A stretch of DNA of 64,000 bases from Rhizobium sp. AC27/96 (GCF_001692325.1 NZ_LXKN01000025.1:1-64000), one strand, 5' to 3'; counted from the stretch's first letter, positions 34,484 through 42,898 are shown. Notes: generated by a model not told the origin, from the letters alone. Program-made: numbers and translations.

Positions 34484-35439
34484 GCCCTTCCATCTTTTCC
34501 TCGGATGTGCCGCATCCGGAACCCAGCAGTCTCACCGCCTTTGCGGAAAACCAGCTTAACCGGGATGCCGAGCATCGCGACGAGGAAACGATCAAGCAGG
34601 CGCTTGCCAGGGAAGGCACGCATATCCTGGCTTTCGCGAAGGAACAGCTGGTCCTGAAGCATGACGGGCAGGTGCTCGATCCATTGTTTGCCCGCTACGA
34701 GCTGAAGGACCTCGATCCGGATTGGGAGGCGGCCGTGTTGCTCGGCTACCGCAACACCGGCGAACCGCGGCTCGCCGTGCCGGTGCGCATCAATGCCGAT
34801 GAGCTTGCCAGCCAATACAAGCCGGCTGACATGCGCTCGCTCTGGCGCGACCTCTTGCTGGAGGGCGAGATCCTCGGCGAGGCGGCGCAGGGCATCAGCC
34901 TGCTGCGCTGGAACAGCGACAACCGCTTCTGCGGGCGTTGCGGCTCGGTCATGGAAAGCCGCATCGGCGGCTACAAGCGCGTCTGCACCGCCTGCGAACA
35001 CATGATCTTCCCGCGCACCGACCCGGTCGTCATCATGCTGGCGGTCGACGAGGAGAGAAACCGCTGCCTGCTCGGCCGCAGCCATCATTTCGCACCCGGC
35101 ATGTATTCCTGTCTCGCCGGTTTCGTCGAGCCGGGCGAAACCATCGAGAATGCCGTGCGCCGGGAGACGCTTGAGGAATCGGCCATTCACATCGGCCGGG
35201 TGCGCTATCACGCTTCGCAACCCTGGCCGATGCCACATTCGCTGATGATCGGCTGCTATGCCGAGGCGAAATCGACCGAGATTCGCATCGACGATGCCGA
35301 ACTTGAGGATTGCCGCTGGTTCACGCCGGAAGAAACGCTCGCCATGCTCGATCGCGTTTCCGCCTCCGGCAACACCTCCCCGCCCAAGGGGGCCATTGCC
35401 CATCGCCTGATGCGCGACTGGGTCGAATGGAAGCGATAG
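34480..35439 (+). CDS. nudC: NAD(+)/NADH pyrophosphatase
   Basis: Hydrolyses NADH to NMNH and AMP and can remove NAD caps from RNA. 319 residues, started at the ATG at 34480; the longer frame is antisense noise over the HIT gene. It has a Cys4 zinc ribbon (CGRCG...CTAC), the Nudix box GFVEPGETIENAVRRETLEE with Ser where the last Gly-type position is expected, and the NudC signature SQPWPMPHSLM. Coupled to the HIT gene. Confidence 0.94.
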   Translation: MSPSIFSSDVPHPEPSSLTAFAENQLNRDAEHRDEETIKQALAREGTHILAFAKEQLVLKHDGQVLDPLFARYELKDLDPDWEAAVLLGYRNTGEPRLAVPVRINADELASQYKPADMRSLWRDLLLEGEILGEAAQGISLLRWNSDNRFCGRCGSVMESRIGGYKRVCTACEHMIFPRTDPVVIMLAVDEERNRCLLGRSHHFAPGMYSCLAGFVEPGETIENAVRRETLEESAIHIGRVRYHASQPWPMPHSLMIGCYAEAKSTEIRIDDAELEDCRWFTPEETLAMLDRVSASGNTSPPKGAIAHRLMRDWVEWKR

Positions 35440-35452
35440 GTTTCCCCCTGCC

Positions 35453-36139
35453 ATGGCGCGCTCGGAACGTTTGCTGACACTGTTGCAGACGCTGCGCCGC
35501 TACCGCCGTCCGGTCAGCGGCGCTGTGTTGGCGGAGGAAACCGGCGTCAGCCTGCGCACGCTCTACCGCGACATTGCCAGCCTGCAGTCACAGGGGGCGA
35601 TGATCGAGGGCGAGCCCGGCATCGGCTATGTCCTGAAGCCCGGCTTCATGCTGCCGCCGATGATGTTCTCGCAGGACGAGATCGAGGCGCTGGTGCTGGG
35701 GTCGCGATGGGTGGCGCGCGCGACCGACGAGCGTCTGGCCGCTGCCGGCGCCGATGCGCTTGCCAAGATCGCGGCAGTGCTGCCCGCCGAAATGCGCGAG
35801 GCGATCGACCAGGCAACGTTGCTCGTCGCGATCAAGCGCGTGATCGTCGACAAGGCTGATCTTTCGCTCATGCGCAAGGCGATCCGTTCCGAGCGCGTGG
35901 TGCAGCTGACCTATGGCGACGTGAACGGTTCCATTTCGACCCGGCGCATCTGGCCCTTCGCGCTCGGCTATTTCGACGACGTGCGCATGATCGTCGCCTG
36001 GTGCGAATTGCGCGAGGGCTACCGTCATTTCCGCGCCGACCGCATTGTCGACTTTGCGGTGCTGGATGCACGCTATCCCCGCCGCCGCGTCGCTCTGGCA
36101 AAGGAATGGCACACGCTGCATGGCAGAGCGAATGATTGA
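35453..36139 (+). CDS. HTH-WYL transcriptional regulator (YafY-like)
   Basis: A 228-residue regulator: N-terminal HTH_11 (LLTLLQTLRRYRRPVSGAVL, TGVSLRTLYRDIASLQSQGA) and C-terminal WYL-type domain (RKAIRSERVVQLTYGD, STRRIWPFALGYFDDVRMIVAWCELREGYRHFRADRI). It lies 13 bases after nudC, but a promoter palindrome follows it rather than precedes it. Proteins of this group frequently neighbour and control VOC/glyoxalase genes, as seen here at 36578. Confidence 0.9.
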   Translation: MARSERLLTLLQTLRRYRRPVSGAVLAEETGVSLRTLYRDIASLQSQGAMIEGEPGIGYVLKPGFMLPPMMFSQDEIEALVLGSRWVARATDERLAAAGADALAKIAAVLPAEMREAIDQATLLVAIKRVIVDKADLSLMRKAIRSERVVQLTYGDVNGSISTRRIWPFALGYFDDVRMIVAWCELREGYRHFRADRIVDFAVLDARYPRRRVALAKEWHTLHGRAND

Positions 36140-36154
36140 TCCAGCAGCCTAACA

Positions 36155-36177
36155 CTACTGCCAGAAACTGTCAGTAG
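36155..36177 (+). promoter_or_regulatory. Palindromic operator upstream of the small gene and VOC gene
   Basis: Half-sites CTACTGCCAG (36155-36164) and CTGTCAGTAG (36168-36177) match in 9 of 10 positions when reversed, around AAA. It lies 46 bases before the 36223 start and 16 bases after the WYL gene stop. Presumed WYL-regulator site. Confidence 0.65.
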
Positions 36178-36222
36178 GCGCGCCTATTATCGATCCCATC
36201 CAAGCAGGACGGAGGATCGATC

Positions 36223-36453
36223 ATGGCAAGCAATATTTTCGTCACGACGAAACAGGCGCAGCGCGATCACGCCGGGGCCGGCAGGGGCGCTTCCATAGCG
36301 GCGCCACTGGCTCGCCTCTCGCAGATTGCGCTTGGCTATTTCACCCATCGCTGGAATCGCCTCGATATCGAGGAGACGCCGAATTCGGTGAAGCGCGACC
36401 TGGGCTTCCTGGACGGACGCGCCCCTTACCGTGAGGAAGAGCGGATGCACTAA
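36223..36453 (+). CDS. Small DUF1127-like protein
   Basis: A 76-residue protein starting after a GGAGG (AGGACGGAGGATCG context). The C-terminal half (ETPNSVKRDLGFLDGRAPY) resembles the short Arg-rich DUF1127 helix-turn motif ending in DLGF. Rhizobial DUF1127 proteins have roles in RNA or phosphate-stress regulation. Low confidence in the assignment; the coding potential itself is fair because of the strong ribosome site and the operator upstream. Confidence 0.55.
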   Translation: MASNIFVTTKQAQRDHAGAGRGASIAAPLARLSQIALGYFTHRWNRLDIEETPNSVKRDLGFLDGRAPYREEERMH

Positions 36454-36577
36454 CTGCACCGCCAACACCTCTCCAACGTTCGACACAGTCAACCAGCCTT
36501 CCACCGGCAAGCTCTGCACAGCTTGCCGGGCGGACCACCGCTGCCTTCATATCCATCCAAAACGAGAGGAATATCCC

Positions 36578-36946
36578 ATGACCAACCCGAATCTCATCAT
36601 CTTCTATGTCAAGGACCCGGCGGAAAGCACGCCGTTCTATCGCGACTTGCTCGGCCGCGAGCCGAGCTTTGCTGCACCGACCTTCGTGGCCTTCGAGCTC
36701 GGCAATGGTTTCAACCTCGGTCTCTGGCGCCGCAGCAGTGTCGAGCCGCAACCCTCCGCCATCGGCAATCGCGGCGAGTTGGGCTTCATGGTCGAAGGCC
36801 CCGGCGCTGTCGAACAGCACTACAAGGATTGGAAAGCGCGTGGTTTGCCGATCGCTCAGGAATTGACGACCATGGATTTCGGCCCGACCTTCGTCGTGCT
36901 CGATCCCGACGGCCATCGCCTTCGCGTTTGTGAGCCGGATAAGTAA
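36578..36946 (+). CDS. VOC (glyoxalase/bleomycin resistance) family protein
   Basis: A 122-residue single VOC module started at the ATG at 36578 (GAGAGGA ribosome site). Paired beta-alpha-beta motifs: NLIIFYVKDPAESTPFYRDLLG at the N-terminus and TFVVLDPDGHRLRVCEPD at the C-terminus. Metal ligands are not clearly conserved, so a binding or lyase-like role on an unknown small molecule is possible. Likely under the upstream WYL-type operator. Confidence 0.85.
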   Translation: MTNPNLIIFYVKDPAESTPFYRDLLGREPSFAAPTFVAFELGNGFNLGLWRRSSVEPQPSAIGNRGELGFMVEGPGAVEQHYKDWKARGLPIAQELTTMDFGPTFVVLDPDGHRLRVCEPDK

Positions 36947-36978
36947 AATACAACATTCGATCCGCCTCCCACGGCAGC

Positions 36979-37016
36979 CTCTCTCCGCCCTGAGCTTGTC
37001 AAAGGGTGGGGAGAGG
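36979..37016. repeat. Intergenic repeat module (CTTGTCAAAGG type)
   Basis: CCTCTCC and GGAGAGG arms around CCTGAGCTTGTCAAAGGGT. The inner part is the reverse complement of the CCCTTCGACAAGCTCAGG module at 37575, 47954 and 50228, with minor differences. Confidence 0.6.
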
Positions 37017-37120
37017 TGGTTGGCAGGCCGGATGAGGTGCAGATCGTCCATCATTCGGGTTGACTTGCAGCATTCACGGAAGAGACTGAGCGATAACCCA
37101 GAGAGCCACGGGAGGCACAG

Positions 37121-37519
37121 TTGCTGCATCATATTTCATTCGGTGTCGCAGATATCGAGAAAGCCGCTGCATTCTACGACGCCGCATTTGCGCCGCTTGG
37201 CTACGTACGGGTTTGGGAAGACCTGAACCCGAGCGACCCCGACCAGGCGATCGGATATGGTCCGGCGGGCGGTGGCGACAAATTCGCCATCAAATTGCGC
37301 GGCGGGGATGCCCGAGCTCCGGGCTCGGGATTTCATCTCGCCTTTGCGGCTCCAAGTCGTGCAGCCGTTTCGTCGTTCCATGAGGCTGCGCTGGCTCATG
37401 GCGGCGCGGACAATGGACCGCCTGGTCTTCGACCCCATTACGGGCCGAGCTATTTCGCTGCCTTTGTGATCGACCCGGATGGTCACCACATCGAGGTCGT
37501 CACCAAGGCCGCTGAATAG
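37121..37519 (+). CDS. VOC family protein
   Basis: A 132-residue VOC protein beginning with TTG (MLHHISFGVADIEKAAAFYD) after a GGGAGG site six bases upstream. The C-terminal YFAAFVIDPDGHHIEVVTK carries the Glu/His ligand positions of glyoxalase-like metalloenzymes. Substrate unknown. A second, unrelated-sequence VOC gene lies 175 bases upstream with a repeat between them. Confidence 0.85.
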   Translation: MLHHISFGVADIEKAAAFYDAAFAPLGYVRVWEDLNPSDPDQAIGYGPAGGGDKFAIKLRGGDARAPGSGFHLAFAAPSRAAVSSFHEAALAHGGADNGPPGLRPHYGPSYFAAFVIDPDGHHIEVVTKAAE

Positions 37520-37571
37520 CCATTGGATAGGCCTACGATGATCTCGCCACGCGTCCTCGTGTTCGAGGCTC

Positions 37572-37713
37572 CAGCCCCTTCGACAAGCTCAGGGCTTCCG
37601 CACTTCATCATGAGGGCTGATCCGCTGCGTCTGCCGCGGTATGCACTCCACCTCATGGTGAGGTGCACTGCCGTCAGAGCGTAGCGAAAACGGGAGTGCC
37701 TCGAACCACGAGG
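37572..37713. repeat. Mosaic intergenic repeat
   Basis: Contains the module CCCCTTCGACAAGCTCAGGG (37574-37593) and a diverged copy of the module found at 48111, 50313 and 51319 (CCTCATGGTGAGG ... CCTCGAACCACGAGG, 37651-37713). The block fills the gap between two convergent genes. Confidence 0.7.
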
Positions 37714-37737
37714 TGGCCCCGAGGCTCGTATCAACCC

Positions 37738-38592
37738 TTAAAGCTGCCCCCGCGTCGGATGCCCCTTGTAGACACCCAGAATCCGGACCTTCTCCGAAAA
37801 GAAGCGCAGTTCTTCCAGGGCGCGGCGCACATGCGGATCGGAGGGATGGCCTTCGATATCGGCATAGAATTGCGTTGCTACAAAACGGCCGCCGAGCTGG
37901 TAGCTTTCAAGCTTGGTCATGTTGATGCCGTTGGTCGCAAAGCCTCCGAGTGCCTTGTAGAGCGCTGCCGGAATGTTGCGGACGTTGAAGACGAAGGTCG
38001 TGACGATCTTTTCGTCCGGCGAGCTGCGCTCCGCCCAATGCTCGTCGCGCGACAGGACAACGAAGCGCGTCATGTTGTTTTCGGTGTCTTCGACGTTCTC
38101 GGCGATGATTTCAAGGCCGTAGAGATCGGCGGCCAGCCGTGGCGCCAGCGCCGCCATGCTGCGGTCACCGGTTTCCTGCACCAGCTTAGCGGCACCAGCC
38201 GTATCGCCGGCGATAACGGGCTTCCAGCCGTTGGCGCGCACGATGTTGCGGCATTGGCCAAGCGCATGGATGTGGCTGTGCACGGTGCGGATCTCTTCCT
38301 TCTTGACGCCCGGAAGGACCATCAGCTGGAAGCGGATCGGCATGAAATATTCGCCGACGATATGGAGCCGCGATTCCGGCAGCAGGTGATGGATATCGGC
38401 GACGCGGCCGGCGATCGTGTTTTCGATCGGAATCATGCCGAGATCGGCCTCGCCATTGTCGATGGCGGTGAGGGCATCCTCGAAGGTCTGGCAGGGCAGC
38501 GGCTCCATGGTCGGGAACATGTCACGGCTCGCCATGTCGGAATTGGCGCCGTAGTCGCCCTGGAAGGAGATCTTGTTGGTCTTGGTAATCAT
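37738..38592 (-). CDS. pheA: Prephenate dehydratase
   Basis: Converts prephenate to phenylpyruvate in phenylalanine synthesis. 284 residues, started at the ATG at 38592 (KISFQGDYGANSD begins the domain). Monofunctional: a PDT domain with GEADLGMIPIENTIAGRV and HALGQC, the ENMTRF motif as NNMTRFVVLS, then a C-terminal ACT domain (about 195-275, NIPAALYKALGGFATNGINMTKLES with the ESY feedback motif). It follows kdsB by 28 bases, likely cotranscribed. Confidence 0.94.
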   Translation of the reverse strand: MITKTNKISFQGDYGANSDMASRDMFPTMEPLPCQTFEDALTAIDNGEADLGMIPIENTIAGRVADIHHLLPESRLHIVGEYFMPIRFQLMVLPGVKKEEIRTVHSHIHALGQCRNIVRANGWKPVIAGDTAGAAKLVQETGDRSMAALAPRLAADLYGLEIIAENVEDTENNMTRFVVLSRDEHWAERSSPDEKIVTTFVFNVRNIPAALYKALGGFATNGINMTKLESYQLGGRFVATQFYADIEGHPSDPHVRRALEELRFFSEKVRILGVYKGHPTRGQL

Positions 38593-38620
38593 GGGACTGC
38601 CCTTGGGGGAATGCCGTCTG

Positions 38621-39373
38621 TCAGGAAGCGGCGGAAAGGATGCGTCTGGCCTTTTCGAGGTCGGCGGGAGTATCGACACCGAGCGGGATCGTGTCAACGA
38701 TCTCGACATCGATGCGCATGCCGGCCTCCAGTGCTCTCAGCTGCTCCAGCGATTCGCGCCGTTCGAGTGGCGATGGCCCGAGGCTCACGAATTTTTCGAG
38801 CGCCGCGCGACGATAGGCGTAAAGACCGATGTGGTGGTAGAGCGGACCATTGCCGTAAGGCGCGGTCGTCCGGGTGAAATAGAGCGCGCGCAGGCGATTG
38901 TCGGAAATCGCCGACCCCACGACCTTGACGACGCTCGGTGCGGTCTTTTCTTCCTCGTCCTTGATCTCGACGGTCAGCGTGGCAATGTCGACGGCCGGAT
39001 CTTCCAGCGGGCGCAGCGAGGCGCGGATGGTCTCGGGGTCGATGGTGGGAAGGTCGCCCTGGACATTGACGACGATTTCGGCGCGGCCTTCAGGGTCGAC
39101 GGCCTGCAAGGCCTCATAGATGCGGTCTGAGCCGGACTGATGATCCTGGCGCGTCATGACGACTTCGAAGCCTGCATTGGCGACGGCGGCATAGGTATCG
39201 TCATGGTCGACCGCAACGATGATGCGACCGATCGCCGCCTCGCGCGCCCGCTTGGCAACCTGTACGATCATGGGCAGGCCGCAAATATCGGCGAGCGGCT
39301 TGCCTGGCAGGCGAGTGGAAGCCATGCGGGCGGGAATGAGGACCAGTGTCTTGTCTAAATTTGAATCTGTCAT
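38621..39373 (-). CDS. kdsB: CMP-KDO synthetase
   Basis: Activates 3-deoxy-manno-octulosonate with CTP for lipopolysaccharide core synthesis. 250 residues, started at the ATG at 39373. Signature LVLIPARMASTRLPGKPL, VDHDDTYAAV, TRQDHQSGSDRIYEA, NVQGDLPTIDPE and the C-terminal DIEIVD-like VEIVDTIPLGVDTPADLEKAR. Upstream of pheA, divergent from the cytochrome c gene; this pairing is common in rhizobia. Confidence 0.95.
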   Translation of the reverse strand: MTDSNLDKTLVLIPARMASTRLPGKPLADICGLPMIVQVAKRAREAAIGRIIVAVDHDDTYAAVANAGFEVVMTRQDHQSGSDRIYEALQAVDPEGRAEIVVNVQGDLPTIDPETIRASLRPLEDPAVDIATLTVEIKDEEEKTAPSVVKVVGSAISDNRLRALYFTRTTAPYGNGPLYHHIGLYAYRRAALEKFVSLGPSPLERRESLEQLRALEAGMRIDVEIVDTIPLGVDTPADLEKARRILSAAS

Positions 39374-39524
39374 TCTTGGGCCTTCTATTCCTGCGGGAAA
39401 AGTGTCAAAACGTCTCACGGTGGAGACCGTTTACAGCGTTGCAAGAAACAGCCAAAAGACATAGGTTTCGCGCGAATTCAAGATGGGCCGGCGGAGGATG
39501 CCGGCGGCGAGGGGAGCATAGCAG

Positions 39525-40106
39525 ATGAATTCATCCTACGTGAACATGGGAGTCGGGGCACTTTTGGCCACGCTGTTCGTGTTGAAGTCCGTGTCGCTCG
39601 CGTCAGGATTTATTTTCCATTCGGAGGCACCGGAAAAGCCCGGTTTCACCATCGTTGCCGAAGAACCGGCCGCGGGTGGAGACAAGGCTGCTGCCGCCAA
39701 GCCGGAAACGCCGATCGCTCAGCTGTTGCAGAAGGCTGATGCCAAGGTCGGCGAAACGATCTTCAAGAAGTGTCAGGCCTGTCATTCCGGAGAGAAGGGA
39801 GGGCCAAACAAGGTTGGCCCTGATCTCTGGGGTATTGTCGATCGCCCGGTCGGCGAGCATGAGGGCTTTGCCTACTCGTCCGGCATGAAGGATTTCTCCA
39901 AGGGCGGTTCCGAGAAGTGGACGTATGACCACCTCTACCACTTCCTCGCCGCTCCGAAGAAGTTCGTCGCCGGAACGGCCATGGGCTTTGCCGGCCTGCC
40001 GAAGGAAGAGGATCGTGCCAACGTGATCGCCTATCTGCGCACGCTCGCCGATACGCCCGAGCCGCTGCCGGATCCGAACGCCGCCCCGGCTGCTGCGACC
40101 AACTGA
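39525..40106 (+). CDS. Membrane-anchored cytochrome c (CycM type)
   Basis: A 193-residue protein with an N-terminal uncleaved anchor (about 9-30), an Ala/Lys/Pro-rich linker, and one class I cytochrome domain with heme motif CQACH (Cys83, Cys86, His87) and probable axial Met near residue 153 (GTAMGF). The C-terminal tail is Pro/Ala rich. It matches CycM-type cytochromes, which pass electrons from the bc1 complex to an aa3 oxidase in rhizobia. Followed by a terminator. Confidence 0.93.
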   Translation: MNSSYVNMGVGALLATLFVLKSVSLASGFIFHSEAPEKPGFTIVAEEPAAGGDKAAAAKPETPIAQLLQKADAKVGETIFKKCQACHSGEKGGPNKVGPDLWGIVDRPVGEHEGFAYSSGMKDFSKGGSEKWTYDHLYHFLAAPKKFVAGTAMGFAGLPKEEDRANVIAYLRTLADTPEPLPDPNAAPAAATN

Positions 40107-40132
40107 TTGCTTCAGAGGCACACACAATCATA

Positions 40133-40157
40133 AAGCCCGGTCACAACGACCGGGCTT
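40133..40157 (+). terminator. Terminator of the cytochrome c gene
   Basis: AAGCCCGGTC and GACCGGGCTT pair around a short ACAAC loop, followed by ATT. Confidence 0.7.
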
Positions 40158-40171
40158 ATTCGTGACGTGTC

Positions 40172-40277
40172 CTAGAGCATTTCCAGGAAAAGTGCGTAGC
40201 GGTTTTCCGTCCGGAAATACGTAAAAACAAAGAGATAGAGCGCTTTCGCGATTCGAAGAAAAGCGAAAGGGCTCTAG
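40172..40277. repeat. Rhizobial intergenic repeat of about 106 bp
   Basis: Begins CTAGAGCATTTCCAGGAAAA and ends GAAAGGGCTCTAG, so its termini are inverted (CTAGAGC/GCTCTAG). Internal hairpins include CGCTTTCGCG...GCGAAAG. It resembles an element I know to recur in Rhizobium intergenic DNA. Its right end contributes the stop codon of the patatin gene. Confidence 0.75.
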
Positions 40278-41431
40278 AGAGCATGTTTGCGCGAACGCGA
40301 TCTCTGGTCGAGATCGTAGACCTTGAGGCCTTCTTCGGCCTTGGGCGGCACGCGCCATTCTTCCGGCGCCAGTGCCCTGCGGCCGTCGCGCAGGCCCGCC
40401 TGCCAATGCTCATGCATGGAAAGCGCCGAAAATTCATAATCCTTGGAATGGGAGCGGAACTGCTTGTTGCGATAGATCAGGTGGATGATCGTGACGCTGT
40501 AGTCGCTGGAATGCTCCTGCAGCTTCTGGATCTCCGGATCAGCCTTGGCCTCGTCGGGAAGGCGGGCATAAAGCTCGGCTATGGCGCGCCGCAGACGATG
40601 CCGTTCCAGAAAGAGGTCGGTATTGAGGCGGGTACGGCTGGAATAGGTAATGTCCTTGCGGCGCTCCTCGACCTCTTCGAGGTCTTGCGGCAACGGGCCG
40701 ACGGCGCTGAAGAGGTCGACCTGAAACACCACCGTATCGACGCCGGCGCCGTTGCGCAGCACATAACCGAGTGGCGTATTTGAAACGAGGCCACCGTCCC
40801 AATAGTGCTCGCCGCCGATCTTGATTGAGGGAAAGCCCGGTGGCAGGGCGCCGCTCGCCATCACATGCTCCGGCGTGATCTTGGTGTCCTTGTTGTCGAA
40901 AAAGGCAAAGTTGCCGGTGCGCACATTGACCGCACCGAGGCTCAGCCGCACCGGGCCGTGGTTGATTCGGTCGAAATCGACATGGTCGAGCAGCGTCTGG
41001 CGTAATTGCCCGGTGTCGTAGATGCTTGTCGCGCCGGCCGAGCCGCGTGGCTGGAACCAGGCCGGGATCTGCCAGGGCGAAAAGAATCCGGGCACGCCGA
41101 AGGTTGAGACCCACCAGCTGCTGACCGTGCGGTAGAAGGGGCTTGTCTCGCGTTGATGTTCCATCAGCACGTCGACGGGGAGTTGGATGCCCACCTTGTT
41201 CCAGAAGGAGCGCAGCTTCTCAAGCCGCTCGCCCGGTACGTTGCCGGCCATGATCGCCGCGTTGATCGCGCCGATCGAGATGCCGGCGATCCAGTCCGGT
41301 TCGATATTCTGTTCTCTCAGCGCTTCGAAGGCGCCCGCCTGATAGGAGCCGAGCGCACCGCCGCCCTGCAGGACGAATACCCTATGTGCGTAGGCCGAAG
41401 CGGGGTTGCTGAGTGGAGTTGCAATATTCAT
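40274..41431 (-). CDS. Patatin-like phospholipase
   Basis: A 385-residue cytosolic or membrane-associated lipid acyl hydrolase with the patatin domain at about 17-225: oxyanion loop QGGGALGSYQAG, nucleophile Ser52 in GISIGA and the DGG dyad in YWDGGLVSNTP. The C-terminal part has a DUF3734-like extension (LNTDLFLERHRLRRAI, SDYSVTIIHLIYRNKQFRSHSKDYEFS). Substrate not known; family members act in polyhydroxybutyrate or lipid turnover in some bacteria. Confidence 0.9.
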   Translation of the reverse strand: MNIATPLSNPASAYAHRVFVLQGGGALGSYQAGAFEALREQNIEPDWIAGISIGAINAAIMAGNVPGERLEKLRSFWNKVGIQLPVDVLMEHQRETSPFYRTVSSWWVSTFGVPGFFSPWQIPAWFQPRGSAGATSIYDTGQLRQTLLDHVDFDRINHGPVRLSLGAVNVRTGNFAFFDNKDTKITPEHVMASGALPPGFPSIKIGGEHYWDGGLVSNTPLGYVLRNGAGVDTVVFQVDLFSAVGPLPQDLEEVEERRKDITYSSRTRLNTDLFLERHRLRRAIAELYARLPDEAKADPEIQKLQEHSSDYSVTIIHLIYRNKQFRSHSKDYEFSALSMHEHWQAGLRDGRRALAPEEWRVPPKAEEGLKVYDLDQRSRSRKHAL

Positions 41432-41554
41432 GTGCCATCCTTTGCTGCGCTCCGGACTTAAAAGCCGCGATGCGCAAATATATGACCATTTTCCTGCCTG
41501 CTTCTCCGACTGCGGAGATATATCGTCTTCGCCAGGTGCCGAGCGAGGGTCAGG

Positions 41555-42499
41555 CTAGCCGAGCATATAGGCCCAGAGTGACACCGAGAATGCGCCGAGC
41601 GCGGTCGTCAGCGTAATCGTCGAGGCTGCAAGACTGTGACCGACCCCGAAGCGGTTGGCAATCAGCCAGGCGTTCACACCTGTAGGAACCGCAGCCGTGA
41701 GTACGAGCGCCGCCCGCCATTCAGGGCTGAGGCCCAGGACGTATGCGGCGGCAAACACGCAGGCGGGAAGCAGCAGGAGCTTGAAGGCCGCTATCACGCT
41801 GGTGATGCCGATATTGCCCGAGAGACCATATTGGCGCAGCGCCATGCCAAGCGAGATCAGCGCCGCCGGACCGGCAATATTGGCAATGTTGTCGACCACG
41901 GTTCCGAGCGTCGCCGGGATGGGAATGCCGATCATATGCACGAGGAGACCGCAGAAGAGCCCTATGACCAGCGGATTGCGAACGAGGTTCTTGCCGACCT
42001 GCAACAGAAGCTCGCCGGTGCTGCGACCGGCTCCGGCATTCTCCTTGCGCTCGGCCTGTTCCATCAGCAGTGTGCCGGCAATCATCATGGTCGGCAGATG
42101 CACGGCGATCAGGATCGACATCGCCATGATGCCGTCTGGTCCGACCGTGCGGCCCACCAGCGGCAGGCCGATGAAGATCGTATTGGCGAAGGCCGACGAA
42201 ACTCCGGCCAGCACGCCGATGCGCGCATCCCGGCCGAACAACCTTGTCGTCACCAGATGGCCAGCGGTCCAGGTGACCGCAACGCCGGAGAAATAGGCGA
42301 TCCACAATCGAAACGGCGATTCGCCCTGAAAATTCGCCTCGGCAATGGTCTGGAACAGCAGCAGCGGCACGGCGATCTTGAAGACGAATTCGCTCATGGC
42401 CTCGCCGACTTCGGCCTTCAACAGGCCAGTGCGCACGATCACCCAGCCGACGAGGATCATCAGGAAAACGGGAAGGACGTCGGTCAGGATTTCGGACAT
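41555..42499 (-). CDS. AEC family permease (auxin efflux carrier-like)
   Basis: A 314-residue inner membrane protein with about ten helices in two five-helix halves. Family features: LPVFLMILVGWVIVRTGLLK at the N-terminus, VSSAFANTIFIGLPLV in the first half and PTGVNAWLIANRFGVG in the second. AEC members export or import organic acids such as malonate. Its transcript may begin more than 250 bases upstream and carry the structured RNA at 42578-42760. Confidence 0.9.
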   Translation of the reverse strand: MSEILTDVLPVFLMILVGWVIVRTGLLKAEVGEAMSEFVFKIAVPLLLFQTIAEANFQGESPFRLWIAYFSGVAVTWTAGHLVTTRLFGRDARIGVLAGVSSAFANTIFIGLPLVGRTVGPDGIMAMSILIAVHLPTMMIAGTLLMEQAERKENAGAGRSTGELLLQVGKNLVRNPLVIGLFCGLLVHMIGIPIPATLGTVVDNIANIAGPAALISLGMALRQYGLSGNIGITSVIAAFKLLLLPACVFAAAYVLGLSPEWRAALVLTAAVPTGVNAWLIANRFGVGHSLAASTITLTTALGAFSVSLWAYMLG

Positions 42500-42577
42500 G
42501 CCGGGCGAGGCCGTTGAAATGATGGCTCGAGGGATTTGATCCGGAAGTTGTAGCAGCTTGCTTCATCGTGAGAAGCC

Positions 42578-42760
42578 GCAAAACAAAAAAAGCGGGATCA
42601 AACCCGCTTTTGCCTGTCCGGCTTCGCCGGAGAGTCCCCCCGGTGCACATGCCGCCAGTTCATCCGTGGTCGGCCCGCGTACCGGTGAGGCGGAAGGTAT
42701 CATACCTTCCGAGACTGGCTTGGAAGCCTTGTGAGCTTCCGATCCCAGCCGCTTGATAAG
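42578..42760 (-). ncRNA. Structured RNA candidate with intrinsic terminator (leader or small RNA)
   Basis: Read on the minus strand, the region forms successive hairpins: GGAAGC...GCTTCC within an outer GGCTGG...CCAGTC stem, GGAAGGTATGATACCTTCC, a CCGGT...ACCGG stem, TCCGGC-GAA-GCCGGA, and finally AAGCGGG-TTTGAT-CCCGCTT followed by seven T. The terminator ends 85 bases before the AEC start. Either an independent RNA or a transcription-attenuating leader of the permease gene. I do not recognise a riboswitch class. A short open frame across it lacks a ribosome site. The 5' end is a guess. Confidence 0.6.
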
Positions 42761-42820
42761 CATTTAAAGATAGAAAGTGACAGCCAAATGACTGATCGGA
42801 ATTAAGTTGGTCGCCAATAT

Positions 42821-42863
42821 ACCGATTTTTCTTCCAAACTTCGGAAAAACCGATAATACCGAT
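42821..42863. repeat. Triple ACCGAT repeat upstream of adenosine kinase
   Basis: ACCGAT occurs at 42821, 42849 and 42858, with a TCGG-AAAAA-CCGA dyad around the second. It lies in the shared intergenic region of the permease and kinase genes. Possible binding site; no regulator is assigned. Confidence 0.35.
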
Positions 42864-42898
42864 TACCGGCTATCACCTATACCGGGACCTTCCTATTG

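Noticed and set aside
42578..42610. T-arm-like hairpin (GCGGG-TTTGATC-CCGC) suggesting tRNA or tmRNA
   Set aside because: Followed directly by a T run and not by an acceptor strand; no tag reading frame or other tRNA domains are present.
42578..42760. 6S RNA as identity of the structured RNA
   Set aside because: I could not form the single long bulged rod of 6S RNA, and in rhizobia I expect 6S next to a formyltetrahydrofolate cyclo-ligase gene.
42563..42763. 66-residue open frame across the structured RNA
   Set aside because: No ribosome site, runs through several hairpins and the terminator; RNA structure explains the region better.
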